Below are positions 52,880 to 61,696 of a stretch of DNA of 64,000 nucleotides, piece by piece. The translations under genes and the position numbers were made by a program. The notes beneath the pieces are model-generated. The model did no database searches. It saw only the letters and a program-made list of their open reading frames with translations, and had not been told where the DNA came from. Numbering within the stretch: the stretch's first letter is position 1; each line of letters opens with the position of its first letter. This DNA is from CAVYXK01 sp963708245 (GTDB lineage: Bacteria > Pseudomonadota > Alphaproteobacteria > Acetobacterales > Acetobacteraceae), in NCBI GenBank assembly GCA_963708245.1, contig OY970201.1:5952001-6016000 (forward strand), in the 5' to 3' direction.

Positions 52880-53080
52880 CTAAGTGGTCGCAGGGTCCCG
52901 TGGCGCACGTCGTGCCTGTAGCGCCTCGAATGCCTCGACGAGCCCCTCTATCTCCGTGACTACCGCCTCAAACTCAGTAGCGAGTTCCTGGTAGGCAGTC
53001 CTCGCCACCGTATCACTCTCGGATTCCGCGGCGGAACGGCATGTGGCGGCCCATGTGGTCAGCTCGGATGCGGTTGACAT
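52880..53080 (-). CDS. small acidic coiled-coil protein
   Basis: The 66-residue protein (MSTASELTTWAATCRSAAES, then FEAVVTEIEGLVEAFEAL) is alpha-helical with heptad-spaced hydrophobic residues. A good ribosome binding site (GGGGGAAGGAAG) precedes the ATG. No family is recognised. It is divergent from the gene at 53147. Confidence 0.6.
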   Translation of the reverse strand: MSTASELTTWAATCRSAAESESDTVARTAYQELATEFEAVVTEIEGLVEAFEALQARRAPRDPATT

Positions 53081-53146
53081 GCTTCCTTCCCCCTCGGCGC
53101 AAGGTTATACCGCGCAGATTCCCCAAGCAAAGTGGGAGCGGCAGTC

Positions 53147-53386
53147 ATGCCCCTGAAGACAAGGCGGCTTTATAGCAGTGCAAATGGCGATCGGTGGTAT
53201 CTGGTGCGCGATACCGAAGCCGGACATGTGTTCATCAAGCATGAGCCCAATGTTTCGTCCGGAGGCCGAACGTCCAATATCGAGATCGGAGAGTTTCTCG
53301 TTAGCGGCGGCTCTGGCCCGGAGCATCAAGAACTGTTGCGGCTGATCGGGACGTTGGTCGAAGACCCATCCCTGCCGAAAGGCTAG
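53147..53386 (+). CDS. small conserved hypothetical protein
   Basis: The 79-residue protein (LKTRRLYSSANGDRWYLVRD, then GHVFIKHEPN and SNIEIGEFL) matches a short protein I recall in many alphaproteobacterial genomes, without known function. GGGAG lies at the right distance from the ATG at 53147. The strand-rich pattern suggests a small beta fold. Confidence 0.7.
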   Translation: MPLKTRRLYSSANGDRWYLVRDTEAGHVFIKHEPNVSSGGRTSNIEIGEFLVSGGSGPEHQELLRLIGTLVEDPSLPKG

Positions 53387-53603
53387 CTCCCGGCGAGCTT
53401 TTCGGGTCGCGGGCGCGTCTAGGGGGCGGAGGCGTGGGCTGCTTCTTCGCGTTCAGCCGCGCCAGCATCTCGTTCAGTTTCGCGAGCGACTTGGCTATGT
53501 TCGCTTCTGCCGCCTTCGTGGCCCGGCTGACTGCCGGACTCCCCCACAGCTTCGCGATCCGCTCTGTCAGGCTCTGGGTCTTCGGTTTATCGGGTGGTTC
53601 CAT
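53301..53603 (-). CDS. possible small helical protein (weak)
   Basis: The first half (LTERIAKLWGSPAVSRATKA, AEANIAKSLAKLNEMLARLN) is a convincing amphipathic helical sequence with a Lys/Pro-rich linker. The last third overlaps the opposite-strand gene at 53147-53386 and looks like by-product sequence. There is no clear ribosome binding site. It may be a real short protein whose frame happens to stay open. Confidence 0.35.
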   Translation of the reverse strand: MEPPDKPKTQSLTERIAKLWGSPAVSRATKAAEANIAKSLAKLNEMLARLNAKKQPTPPPPRRARDPKSSPGASLSAGMGLRPTSRSAATVLDAPGQSRR

Positions 53604-53802
53604 GTCAGCAGATTTGGTGGATAGGCACTGTCACCCCAGCGCGGCAGCCGGCGTCGCCTGGAAACGGCAGAGCGCTTGGCGCGGGTGGACTGTGCGCACC
53701 TCGTTATCTTGCGGCTACGCCGGCCTGGAGCAGTGCGACAGGCCATCGACATCTTGGCCGCGACTTCCCGTCGAAACGCCTCTGGCGCCGCACTCGCGGC
53801 GG

Positions 53803-53978
53803 TGCATAATTGTCACAGATCGTGTGAAAACGCGATTGCGGCTGAGGCTGCTCGAAATTTCCGATCGCGCAGAAGCTCAGGCGGGCACGAATGATTCAAA
53901 ACAGGCAGGGACAGGGCAACGAGTTTGCTTGTTGCCGTTACGGCACGGAGTTTTCACACGGTCTGGTCAAATTATGCA
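53803..53978. mobile_element. 176-bp MITE-like element with about 30-bp inverted ends
   Basis: The left end reads TGCATAATTGTCACAGATCG followed by TGTGAAAAC. The right end, reverse-complemented, reads TGCATAATTTGACCAGACCG followed by TGTGAAAAC. No gene lies inside. The ends look like transposon termini, so this is probably an internally deleted, non-autonomous derivative. The family is uncertain and I see no clear target repeat. Confidence 0.6.
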
Positions 53979-54114
53979 ACAGCCGTCGTTCTCATGACCC
54001 AGCACCCTCGCGCTGCTGTCGAACGGGGCGTGATCGCATGAATTCCGGCCTCTGCGGCCATCACGCCTAGGTAGTTTCCGAGCCTACCGTGGCCGCATCG
54101 GCGACCTATACTCG

Positions 54115-54158
54115 GCAGCAAGAGTAGTTAAGCCGAGCAGCAAGAGCAATTAAGCCGA
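54115..54158. repeat. two tandem 22-bp units
   Basis: The unit gcagcaagagtagttaagcc-ga is repeated once with two substitutions. The array directly abuts the TAG of the phosphoketolase remnant (54159-54161). A replication slip at a deletion scar is a plausible origin. Confidence 0.6.
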
Positions 54159-54332
54159 CTAGTCGATCCGGTCCGGCGGACCTTGGCGGGCGCTCGGACC
54201 GAGCCATTTGGCGGCCCGCCAGTAGGCGTTGATCCTGCGCAACTCGTCGGAACCGAGTGTCCCTTGCCGGTCGGGAGACCCACTGCCACCGTTCCGGTTC
54301 CGGGTCTCTCGTGTTGAATTGGGTGCGTCCAT
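54159..54332 (-). pseudogene. N-terminal remnant of a phosphoketolase gene
   Basis: The 57-codon frame ends with GTLGSDELRRINAYWRAAKW and stops ten codons later. Phosphoketolases start with the very similar L-x-x-x-E-L-R-x-x-D-A-Y-W-R-A-A-N-Y-L pattern, so this looks like a xfp gene cut after about 45 residues. A GGAG ribosome binding site and ATG are kept. Xfp makes acetyl phosphate from xylulose-5-phosphate or fructose-6-phosphate, which the nearby phosphotransacetylase and acetate kinase would use. Confidence 0.55.
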
Positions 54333-54778
54333 TTTTGTGGCTCCGTGTTTGGCTCGGTTCAACCTTCGTTGCCGCTGACAGTGTTCCGCGCATCGGAAGC
54401 ATGGTCGGCTATCCGGGTCTCGGCGAAGCGGACGCCAAACCCAATGCGGCGGCATGGGCGCGACGGTCGATAGGGCACCTCGGATGGAGCAAGCAGCCCG
54501 ATGATCTGTCGCCACCCTAGCCGATGAGAGAGCGTCAAGGGCAAACTCGGAAACTACTCATAATGGCGAGCGCCCGCGGCAAGCCGAAGCCACGCCTTCA
54601 CGATTGGGAGAGCAAGCCGCCCAGGCTAGGCTGGTTCATCAGCCAAGACTGTCCTCGCGCGCTCCGACCTGGGTAGTTTCCGACCCTCCCGCTCTTGCTT
54701 GCGCGGTTGCTATAATTGGCAACGACCGATCAGCGTCAGCGGTCGCTCTGGATACAATACAACAAGAGGACATCGGCG
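54333..54778. other. intergenic region between xfp remnant and sugar porter
   Basis: No gene is supported. The stretch should contain promoters for the divergent remnant and for the sugar-porter gene. It holds the sequence GTAGTTTCCGA at 54673-54683 and its inverted copy near 54549-54559; a third copy lies at 54071-54081. Confidence 0.4.
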
Positions 54779-56248
54779 ATGGAAGCCCTCGAAGAACGTC
54801 CAAAGCCGGCGATCAACGCGACCGTGGAAGCAGTACGCAAGACAACAAAGCCAGAACTTCCATTATCCGGCCAGACCCTTACGCCATGGCTGGTGGTGGT
54901 GCTGGTCGTCGTCCTCTTCTCCGGTGGGCTGTTCGGTTACGACCAGGGGGTGATCTCCGGCGCGCTGCACGGCATCAAGGCGATGTTCTCGCTCAGCGCG
55001 CTGCTGGTCGAGGTGGTGACGAGCTGGGTAACGCTGGGGGCGCTGCTGGGCGCGCTCGCCGCCGGCGAACTGGCAGACCAGATCGGCCGTAAGCGCACGG
55101 TGCTGATCGCCGGCGCGTTGTTTACGCTGGGCGCCCTCGTGCAAGCGCTGGCACCCGATACGATCGTCCTGGTCGCCGGGCGGCTGATCATCGGCGCCGG
55201 GGTCGGCGTGGCCGCCGTCGCTGCCCCGCTCTACGCCGCCGAGTTGGCACCGACCGCCGTGCGCGGTCGTTTCGTCTCCGCCTACCAGCTCGCCATCACC
55301 ATGGGCATCTTCCTTGCCTATCTGGTCGATGGCTGGCTGACCAGGGCCGATGCCTGGCGGATCATGCTGGGGGCGGCCGCCGTGCCGGGGCTGCTGCTGT
55401 TCGCGGTGGCGCTGGCGGCGCCGAGATCGCCGCGCTGGCTGATGACGCAGCACCGCCGTGCCGACGCCGCCGCGGAATTGCGCAAGGTCCGCCCTGGCGT
55501 CGATGTCGAGCCGCGCCTCGACGCCATCGAGGCGGCTTTGCGCAAGGAGGGCGACGGCGCCTCCTGGGGCGAGGTCTTCACGCGCGAATGGCGACGTCCG
55601 CTGATGATCGGGGTCTGGCTTGCCGTCTTCCAGCAGATCACCGGCATCAACGCCATCATCTACTATGCCGACCAGATCTTTGCCTCCGCCGGCTTTGTCA
55701 CGCAATCAGCGCAGACAACGGTGACCACATGGGCGATCGGCGGCGTCAATGTGCTCGCCACCTTGATTGCCATCGCCTTCATCGACCGTCTGGGGCGGCG
55801 CAAGCTGCTGCTTGCCGGGCTGATCGGCATGGGGATCAGCTTGGTCGTGGTCGGCATCGCCTTTCGCTTCATCGTGCCGGCCGCCGCAGGTGCCGCCGCG
55901 GCGACAGGTCCGAGCACCGCAGGCATCGTCACCTTGCTCGCTCTGGTCTGCTTCATCATCTGCTTCGCCTTCTCTATGGGGCCGGTCACGTGGACGGTGA
56001 TCAACGAGGTCTTCCCGGGGCACATCCGCGGCCGGGCGGTCGCCGTCGCCACGGCGGTCAACTGGGGTTCGGCCTTCGTGGTTAGCCAATCCTTCCTGTC
56101 GCTGATCGGGGCGATCGGCAATTCATTGACCTTCTGGCTGTTCGCGTTGTTCTGCGGCGTCGCCTGGGTCTGGATCTATTACCGTGTGCCGGAAACCAAG
56201 GGACAATCGCTGGAACAGATCCAGCAACTCTGGAAGGTGGCACCTTGA
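54779..56248 (+). CDS. MFS sugar porter
   Basis: The 489-residue protein has twelve membrane segments and the sugar-porter signatures: FGYDQGVISGAL in the first helix, DQIGRKR, GRLIIGAGVGVAAVAAPLYA with AELAP, DRLGRRK and the C-terminal PETKG. It should import a hexose or pentose with protons. AAGAGGA lies at a normal distance before the ATG at 54779. It precedes the DUF3141 and acetate genes on the same strand with a 76-bp gap, so it probably supplies sugar to that cluster. Confidence 0.92.
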   Translation: MEALEERPKPAINATVEAVRKTTKPELPLSGQTLTPWLVVVLVVVLFSGGLFGYDQGVISGALHGIKAMFSLSALLVEVVTSWVTLGALLGALAAGELADQIGRKRTVLIAGALFTLGALVQALAPDTIVLVAGRLIIGAGVGVAAVAAPLYAAELAPTAVRGRFVSAYQLAITMGIFLAYLVDGWLTRADAWRIMLGAAAVPGLLLFAVALAAPRSPRWLMTQHRRADAAAELRKVRPGVDVEPRLDAIEAALRKEGDGASWGEVFTREWRRPLMIGVWLAVFQQITGINAIIYYADQIFASAGFVTQSAQTTVTTWAIGGVNVLATLIAIAFIDRLGRRKLLLAGLIGMGISLVVVGIAFRFIVPAAAGAAAATGPSTAGIVTLLALVCFIICFAFSMGPVTWTVINEVFPGHIRGRAVAVATAVNWGSAFVVSQSFLSLIGAIGNSLTFWLFALFCGVAWVWIYYRVPETKGQSLEQIQQLWKVAP

Positions 56249-56324
56249 TGCTGATTGCGGGCGATATCAACCGCGTCTCGACCAGTCGAACTCGCTGGGA
56301 CAAATCCATGAATGGGATAAATCC

Positions 56325-58586
56325 ATGAATATGACAAACGAATTGACGTCAAAGCCACCACTGGCAACGAACCCGTGTGCAGGGTCTCCCGGCAACGTTA
56401 TGGCGACCTGGCCGCAATACATGGTCGATGCGTTCCAGCGCAGCGTTCTCTTCCTCGATCTGCTGCGCCAACGCGGCAACGAAGAGATCGAGATCACAGC
56501 GCGGCCGATGGCGACCGTGCTGCACTTCGGCCACGAGGTGCTGATGGACGGCCGCTCTCTGCCGCGGCGGATCAACTACGCGCTGTCGCGCATCGTGCCG
56601 CCGCCAGGAGTCGCCATCGACCCGCGCAAGCGGCCGGTCGTGGTGGTGGACCCGCGCGCGGGCCAGGGGCCCGGCATCGGCGGCTTCAAGGCTGAAAGCG
56701 AGATCGGCGACGCCCTGAATGCGGGCCATCCGGTCTATTTCATCGGTTTCGGGGCAACGCCCGCGCCCGGTCAGCAGTTCCTGGACGTCGTCGAGGGACA
56801 GGTCAAATTCTTCGAACGCGTGGTCGAACTCCACCCGGACGCGCCGCGTCCATTCGCCATCGGCAACTGCCAGGCAGGCTATCAAACGCTGATGGTGGCG
56901 ATGCTGCGGCCGGACCTGTTCGGTCCCTGCCTGGTGGCCGGCTCACCGATGTCATACTGGCAGGGCGTGCACGGCAAGAACCCGATGCGCTACTCCGGTG
57001 GTTTGCTCGGCGGAAGCTGGCTCACCGCGATGACCAGCGACCTGTCCAACGGCACGTTCGACGGGACCTGGCTGGTCTTGAACTTCGACAGTCTGAACCC
57101 GGCGAATTGGCTGTGGGGCAAGCAGTACGAGGTCTATTCCGGCATCGACACTGGAGCAGAACGTTTTCTCCGGTTCGAGAAGTGGTGGGGCGACTTCATC
57201 CAGCTCAATGGTGACGAGCTGCAGTTCCTGGTGGACAACCTCTTCGTCGGCGACAAGTTGACCCGCAACCAGTTGCAGTCACACGACGGCACGATTTTCG
57301 ATCTGCGGAACGTCACTTCGCCGATCATCGTGTTCACCTCGACAGACGACAACATCAGTCCACCGCCGCAGACGCTTGGCTGGATCCTCGATCTGTACCG
57401 GGACGTCGACGACATCCGCGCCACCGGCCGCACAATCGTGTACTCGTTGAACCACAAGATCGGCCATCTCGCCCTCTTCGTCTCCTCCAAGGTCGGTGCC
57501 AAGGAGGACGAGGAGTTCGTGCAGCTCATGGACGTCATCGACTGCCTGTCGCCCGGCCTGTACGAGATGGTCATTTCGCCGCGGCCGCCGGAGGTACCCG
57601 TAGGAGGCTTCGTCACCGGCGATTGGATTGCTCGCTTCGAGGCGCGCTCACTCGACGACATCCGCGCACTCGGGCGCAACAGTCCGGAGGACGACCGCGC
57701 CTTCGCCGCCGTAGCGCGGCTGTCGGAACTGAACCTTTCGATCTACCGCACCATGATGCAGCCCACGGTGCGCGCGCTCGCCAACCAACCGATGGCGGAT
57801 CTGGCGAAAGCCCTGAACCCTCTCAGGCTCAGCTACACGATGTTCGCCGACAGCAATCCCTGGATGAAGGGCGTGCGCGATTTGGCCGCAGGTGTGGCGG
57901 AGGCTCGCCAGCCGGTGGCGGCCGACAACCCGTTCCTCGCGTTGCAGACACAGATCTCGGGCCAGATCATCGCCGGCCTGGGTGCCTATCGTGAGGTGCG
58001 TGACAGATTGGCAGAACAGGTGTTCTTCGGCTTCTACGGCTCGCCTTTCGTTCAGTTACTTCTGGGCCTCAACGATGCCAGCGAGGTGCGGCCGCTCCCC
58101 GCCACTTCGCCCGAAAAGTTGGCGGCACGACAAGCCCAGACGGATGCTTGCGCGGCAATGCTAGTGACCGGCGGGTTCGACGAGGCGCTGACCCGGGCAG
58201 TGCTCTACGTCGTCGCGGCCGACCGGATGCTCGACCAGCGCTGTGCGCTTGCGTTGAACGTCGCTCGCCAACACCTCATGCGGTTGTCGCTCGCCGCGTT
58301 CAAGGTGCTGGTGCGGGATCAGTTCTTCGTGCTGCAGCTTGAGCATGAGCATGCGGTGGACGCGCTTGCGACCCTGGTGCCGGAAGTAGACACGCGTAAG
58401 AAGCTGCTGAAGCAAGTGCAGGCGATCGCCAGCGCGGGCGATCCCCTGACCTCCGCCGAGCGCGACCGCCTTGCCCGGTTGTCGCAAGTGCTGGTTGTGC
58501 CGATTGAGAAGCAGGTGGCGCCGGCGTTGGTCAGCCGCCCTTCCGACGCCAGAGCGACTGCCAAGCCGGACGCTGTGTTGCACTGA
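56325..58586 (+). CDS. DUF3141 protein (PHA-synthase-like hydrolase)
   Basis: The 753-residue protein has an alpha/beta-hydrolase-like N-terminal half. The nucleophile elbow reads AIGNCQAGYQ, a Cys version like the lipase box of polyhydroxyalkanoate synthases, and a likely Asp and His lie in TDDNISPPP and NHKIGHLALF. The C-terminal 300 residues are helical and specific to DUF3141. Its activity is unknown to me. In other alphaproteobacteria it is found beside the phosphotransacetylase, acetate kinase and fabI genes, as here. I start at the ATG at 56325. Confidence 0.85.
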   Translation: MNMTNELTSKPPLATNPCAGSPGNVMATWPQYMVDAFQRSVLFLDLLRQRGNEEIEITARPMATVLHFGHEVLMDGRSLPRRINYALSRIVPPPGVAIDPRKRPVVVVDPRAGQGPGIGGFKAESEIGDALNAGHPVYFIGFGATPAPGQQFLDVVEGQVKFFERVVELHPDAPRPFAIGNCQAGYQTLMVAMLRPDLFGPCLVAGSPMSYWQGVHGKNPMRYSGGLLGGSWLTAMTSDLSNGTFDGTWLVLNFDSLNPANWLWGKQYEVYSGIDTGAERFLRFEKWWGDFIQLNGDELQFLVDNLFVGDKLTRNQLQSHDGTIFDLRNVTSPIIVFTSTDDNISPPPQTLGWILDLYRDVDDIRATGRTIVYSLNHKIGHLALFVSSKVGAKEDEEFVQLMDVIDCLSPGLYEMVISPRPPEVPVGGFVTGDWIARFEARSLDDIRALGRNSPEDDRAFAAVARLSELNLSIYRTMMQPTVRALANQPMADLAKALNPLRLSYTMFADSNPWMKGVRDLAAGVAEARQPVAADNPFLALQTQISGQIIAGLGAYREVRDRLAEQVFFGFYGSPFVQLLLGLNDASEVRPLPATSPEKLAARQAQTDACAAMLVTGGFDEALTRAVLYVVAADRMLDQRCALALNVARQHLMRLSLAAFKVLVRDQFFVLQLEHEHAVDALATLVPEVDTRKKLLKQVQAIASAGDPLTSAERDRLARLSQVLVVPIEKQVAPALVSRPSDARATAKPDAVLH

Positions 58587-58680
58587 GACGGAGCCGGCCT
58601 GCCGAGGATGGCGTCGCTGTCATCAAGCTCCCGGGAGAAAAAGCCCTTGGCAGGGGCTGGTTACAATTGAGGAGAATGGC

Positions 58681-59004
58681 ATGACAACTCTGAGCGGCAA
58701 AAAGGGCCTTATCATAGGCATCGCCAATGAGCACAGCCTTGCCGATGGCTGCGCCTAGCATTTCGGCGCCACGGGCGCCGAACTGGCGATCACCTATCTC
58801 AACACCAAGGCAAGCTCTCTGTGCGTCCGCTGGCGGACGCACAGCAGAATGGGGCCGCCTCGACTTCGTGCAACACTCTATCGCTTATGCTCGTGACGCT
58901 CGATGACGTTGGCGCCTACGGCGCATTCTTGGCGAGCGGACGCCGCCAAGGCGATTACCGGAAACATCGCCTACGTCGACGCCGGCTATCACGTCGTGGC
59001 GTGA
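58681..59004 (+). pseudogene. fabI: fabI (enoyl-ACP reductase) remnant
   Basis: The start MTTLSGKKGLIIGIANEHSL is a FabI N-terminus, but codon 23 or so is TAG. GATGAELAITYLNTKA continues in frame, VRPLAD and WGRLDFVQHSIAYA follow in other frames, then about 130 codons are missing and the C-terminus TLDDVGAYGAFLAS / DAAKAITGNIAYVDAGYHVV ends at TGA 59002. One stop, at least two deletions and several frameshifts make it clearly dead. A ribosome binding site (TGAGGAGA) remains. Confidence 0.9.
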
Positions 59005-59062
59005 AGCAGGCGACGATCATGCTCCCGATTGCGAATCGCAGCTTTGAAGAGGAGTTGCCGCA

Positions 59063-60424
59063 ATGCGGACCATTGTAAACAAGACATTCGATGAAATCGC
59101 TCCCGGCGAGACCGCGTCGGCCCAGCGCAGGCTGCAGGCCGGCGACGTGCGGGCCTGGTCCGCCGCCTTCGGCGAAGTGGGCACGCTCACCGGTCCAGGT
59201 GAGAGCCAGGTGGCTGCCGGCATCGTCACGGCCATCCTGACCGCGCTGGTCGGTTCGGCCCTGCCGGGGCCCGGAAGCTCGATCCGCGCGACCTCACTGC
59301 AGATCAAGGGCAAGCTGCCGATCGAGGTAATGCTGACGGCACGCCTCGTCGTGCGGGAGAAGCGCTCGGATCAAGGGATCGTCGTGCTGGCCGGCCAGTG
59401 TACCGATCCAGCGGGTCAGGTCGTTGCCACGGCAATTTTGGAAGTCCTGGCACCGACGACACGGCAACAAATCCAGGTGGTGGAGCATCGGCTCGAAGGG
59501 CTGATCGAGCGCTGTCGGGACCTCAAGCCGATGCTCACGGGGGTGGTGCACCCCTGCGGCGCCGACGCGCTGGCCGGAGCGGTGGAGGCCACCGAGGCCG
59601 GGTTGATCCTGCCGGTTCTTTACGGCCCCGAATCCGAGATCCGGCGGATCGCGGATCATGCTCACCTCGACCTCGCCAAGTGCCGGATCGTGGCCACAGG
59701 CGGCCCCGAGGACTCGGCGCTGAAGGCTGCCATGGCCGCCGGTACTGGTGAGGTCGCGGCGCTGATGAAGGGCAGCCTGCACACCGACGTGCTGTTGCAC
59801 GCGGTCATGCAGAAGGAGGCGAAACTCCGTACCGGGCGGCTGATCAGCCACTGCGTGATGATGTCCGTGCCGACCTATGCGCGCCGCTTCGTCATCAGCG
59901 ACGTCGCTCTGAACATCGCGCCCGATACCGACCAGAAGCGCGACATCTGCCAGAACGCGATCGGCTTCGCGCGTGCGCTTGGCATCGACCTGCCAAAGGT
60001 GGCGGTGCTCGCTGCGGTGGAAATGGTGCGGACCAGAATGCCGGCTTCGCTCGACGGTGCAATCCTGGCGAAGATGGCCGATCGTGGCCAGATTGTCGGC
60101 GGCATCGTTGACGGGCCGCTCGACCTCGATGCCGCGGTGGATGCCGAGGCCGCGCGGATCAAGCACATTTCGTCGCCGGTCGTGGGCCTCGCCGACGTGT
60201 TGATCGTGCCGAACATCGAGGCCGGCAACATGGTTTATAAGAATCTTGCCTTCATGGCCGACGCGCAGGTCGCCGGCCTGGTCGTCGGTGCGCGCGTGCC
60301 GGTGATTCTGACCAGCCGCGCCGACACCGCCGCGGCGCGCCGCTTCTCTGCGGCCTCCGCCGTGCTGTACGCCGATGCGGTGGCGCGCGATCCCACCATC
60401 CTGCTGCCCGAAACCGCGGAGTGA
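59063..60424 (+). CDS. bifunctional enoyl-CoA hydratase-like / phosphate acetyltransferase
   Basis: The 453-residue protein joins an N-terminal MaoC-like domain (about 1-135) to a phosphate acetyl/butyryltransferase domain (from about 150, with KGSLHTDVLLHAVMQKEAKL and FVISDVALNIAPD). The C-terminal half should interconvert acyl-CoA and acyl phosphate. In the N-terminal domain the canonical hydratase Asp/His pair is not obvious, so hydratase activity is uncertain. The acetate kinase gene starts six bases after its stop. Confidence 0.9.
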   Translation: MRTIVNKTFDEIAPGETASAQRRLQAGDVRAWSAAFGEVGTLTGPGESQVAAGIVTAILTALVGSALPGPGSSIRATSLQIKGKLPIEVMLTARLVVREKRSDQGIVVLAGQCTDPAGQVVATAILEVLAPTTRQQIQVVEHRLEGLIERCRDLKPMLTGVVHPCGADALAGAVEATEAGLILPVLYGPESEIRRIADHAHLDLAKCRIVATGGPEDSALKAAMAAGTGEVAALMKGSLHTDVLLHAVMQKEAKLRTGRLISHCVMMSVPTYARRFVISDVALNIAPDTDQKRDICQNAIGFARALGIDLPKVAVLAAVEMVRTRMPASLDGAILAKMADRGQIVGGIVDGPLDLDAAVDAEAARIKHISSPVVGLADVLIVPNIEAGNMVYKNLAFMADAQVAGLVVGARVPVILTSRADTAAARRFSAASAVLYADAVARDPTILLPETAE

Positions 60425-60430
60425 TCGGCA

Positions 60431-61609
60431 ATGAGCGACGCGATTCTCGTGGTCAATGCGGGCTCCACTAGCCTGAAGTTCGCCGCCTACGCGGTGGACA
60501 CGGCCGGATCGCTGCCCCTGCTCTGCTGCGGCCGCATTGACAGCATGCAGGGCGATCCGCATTTCGTCGTCAAGACCGCCGCCGGCAAGCCGCTGGCCGC
60601 GCACGAATGGGGCGAGGGCCACACGGTCGACCACAAGACGGCACTGCATTTCGTCATCACCTGGCTGGAAACCAACCTCACGGACATGAAGGTGGTGGCG
60701 GCTGGTCACCGCGTGGTGCTCGGCGGCACCCGCTTCGAGGCGCCGACGCGGATCGAGGGCGACGTGCTGGACTACCTCGAATCGCTGGCGGTGATGGAGC
60801 CGTCGCATCAGGCCTTCAACGTGCGCGGCGCCCGCGCGCTCACCGAGGCGTTCCCGGGCCTGCCGCAGGTCGCCTGCTTCGACAGTTCGTTCCATCGCAC
60901 GATGCCGGAGGTGGCGCAGACCTACGCGCTGCCGCAGGACGTGCGCGATGCGGGTGCGCGTCACTGGGGTTACCACGGCATCTCCTACGACTACATCAGC
61001 CGGCAGGTACCGAAATTCGCGCCGTGGGCGCGGCGGGTGATCGCCGCGCATCTCGGCGGCGGTGCCAGCATGTGCGCCATGCTGGACGGGCGCAGCGTCG
61101 AAACCACGATGGGTTTCGCCGGCGTGTCCGGCCTGCCCATGGCGACGCGCTCCGGCGACGTGCCGCCGGGCGTATTGTTCTATCTGCTGCGCCGCAAATT
61201 GTTCGACGACGCGTCGCTGGAAAAGATGCTGTACGAACGCTCGGGCCTGCTCGGCCTGTCCGGCAGCAGCGGCGACATGCGGGTGTTGCAGGATAGTGCG
61301 GATCCGCTCGCGGTCACGGCCATGGAGTATTTTGTTTACGCGATGACGAAGTACGCCGGCGCCTATGCGGCGGTACTCGGTGGGCTGGACGCCTTCGTGT
61401 TCACCGCCGGCATCGGCGAGCACTCCGTCCCGGTACGCGCGGCACTATGCGGCAAGCTGGCATGGCTCGGCGTGAAGCTGGACGCGCAGGCGAACGCGTC
61501 CGGCGGACCACGGATTTCAACCCCGGACAGCAGCGTTTCCGTCTGGGTCATCCCCACTGACGAGGAACTGATGATCGCGCAACACACGCTGGCGATCGTC
61601 CATGCATAG
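60431..61609 (+). CDS. ackA: acetate/propionate kinase
   Basis: The 392-residue kinase has the ASKHA start ILVVNAGSTSLKF, the substrate-region HRVVLGG and FDSSFHRTMP, the ARHWGYHGISYDYI motif, AAHLGGGASM and the late FTAGIGEH. It converts acyl phosphate and ADP to acid and ATP. With the phosphotransacetylase it forms an acyl-CoA-to-ATP route. Length and motifs are intact. Confidence 0.94.
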   Translation: MSDAILVVNAGSTSLKFAAYAVDTAGSLPLLCCGRIDSMQGDPHFVVKTAAGKPLAAHEWGEGHTVDHKTALHFVITWLETNLTDMKVVAAGHRVVLGGTRFEAPTRIEGDVLDYLESLAVMEPSHQAFNVRGARALTEAFPGLPQVACFDSSFHRTMPEVAQTYALPQDVRDAGARHWGYHGISYDYISRQVPKFAPWARRVIAAHLGGGASMCAMLDGRSVETTMGFAGVSGLPMATRSGDVPPGVLFYLLRRKLFDDASLEKMLYERSGLLGLSGSSGDMRVLQDSADPLAVTAMEYFVYAMTKYAGAYAAVLGGLDAFVFTAGIGEHSVPVRAALCGKLAWLGVKLDAQANASGGPRISTPDSSVSVWVIPTDEELMIAQHTLAIVHA

Positions 61610-61696
61610 CCGGAGTTTGGCGCGCGCGGCGGCGGCTACGTGTCGGCGGCACGGCGAGCACCCCGAGGCATAGCAAAGACAGAAGGAACACCCGTC

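Noticed and set aside
59294..61423. 709-codon minus-strand frame opposite pta and ackA
   Set aside because: Despite its length it is a shadow of two genes with intact catalytic motifs; it has no domain features and extreme His/Arg content.
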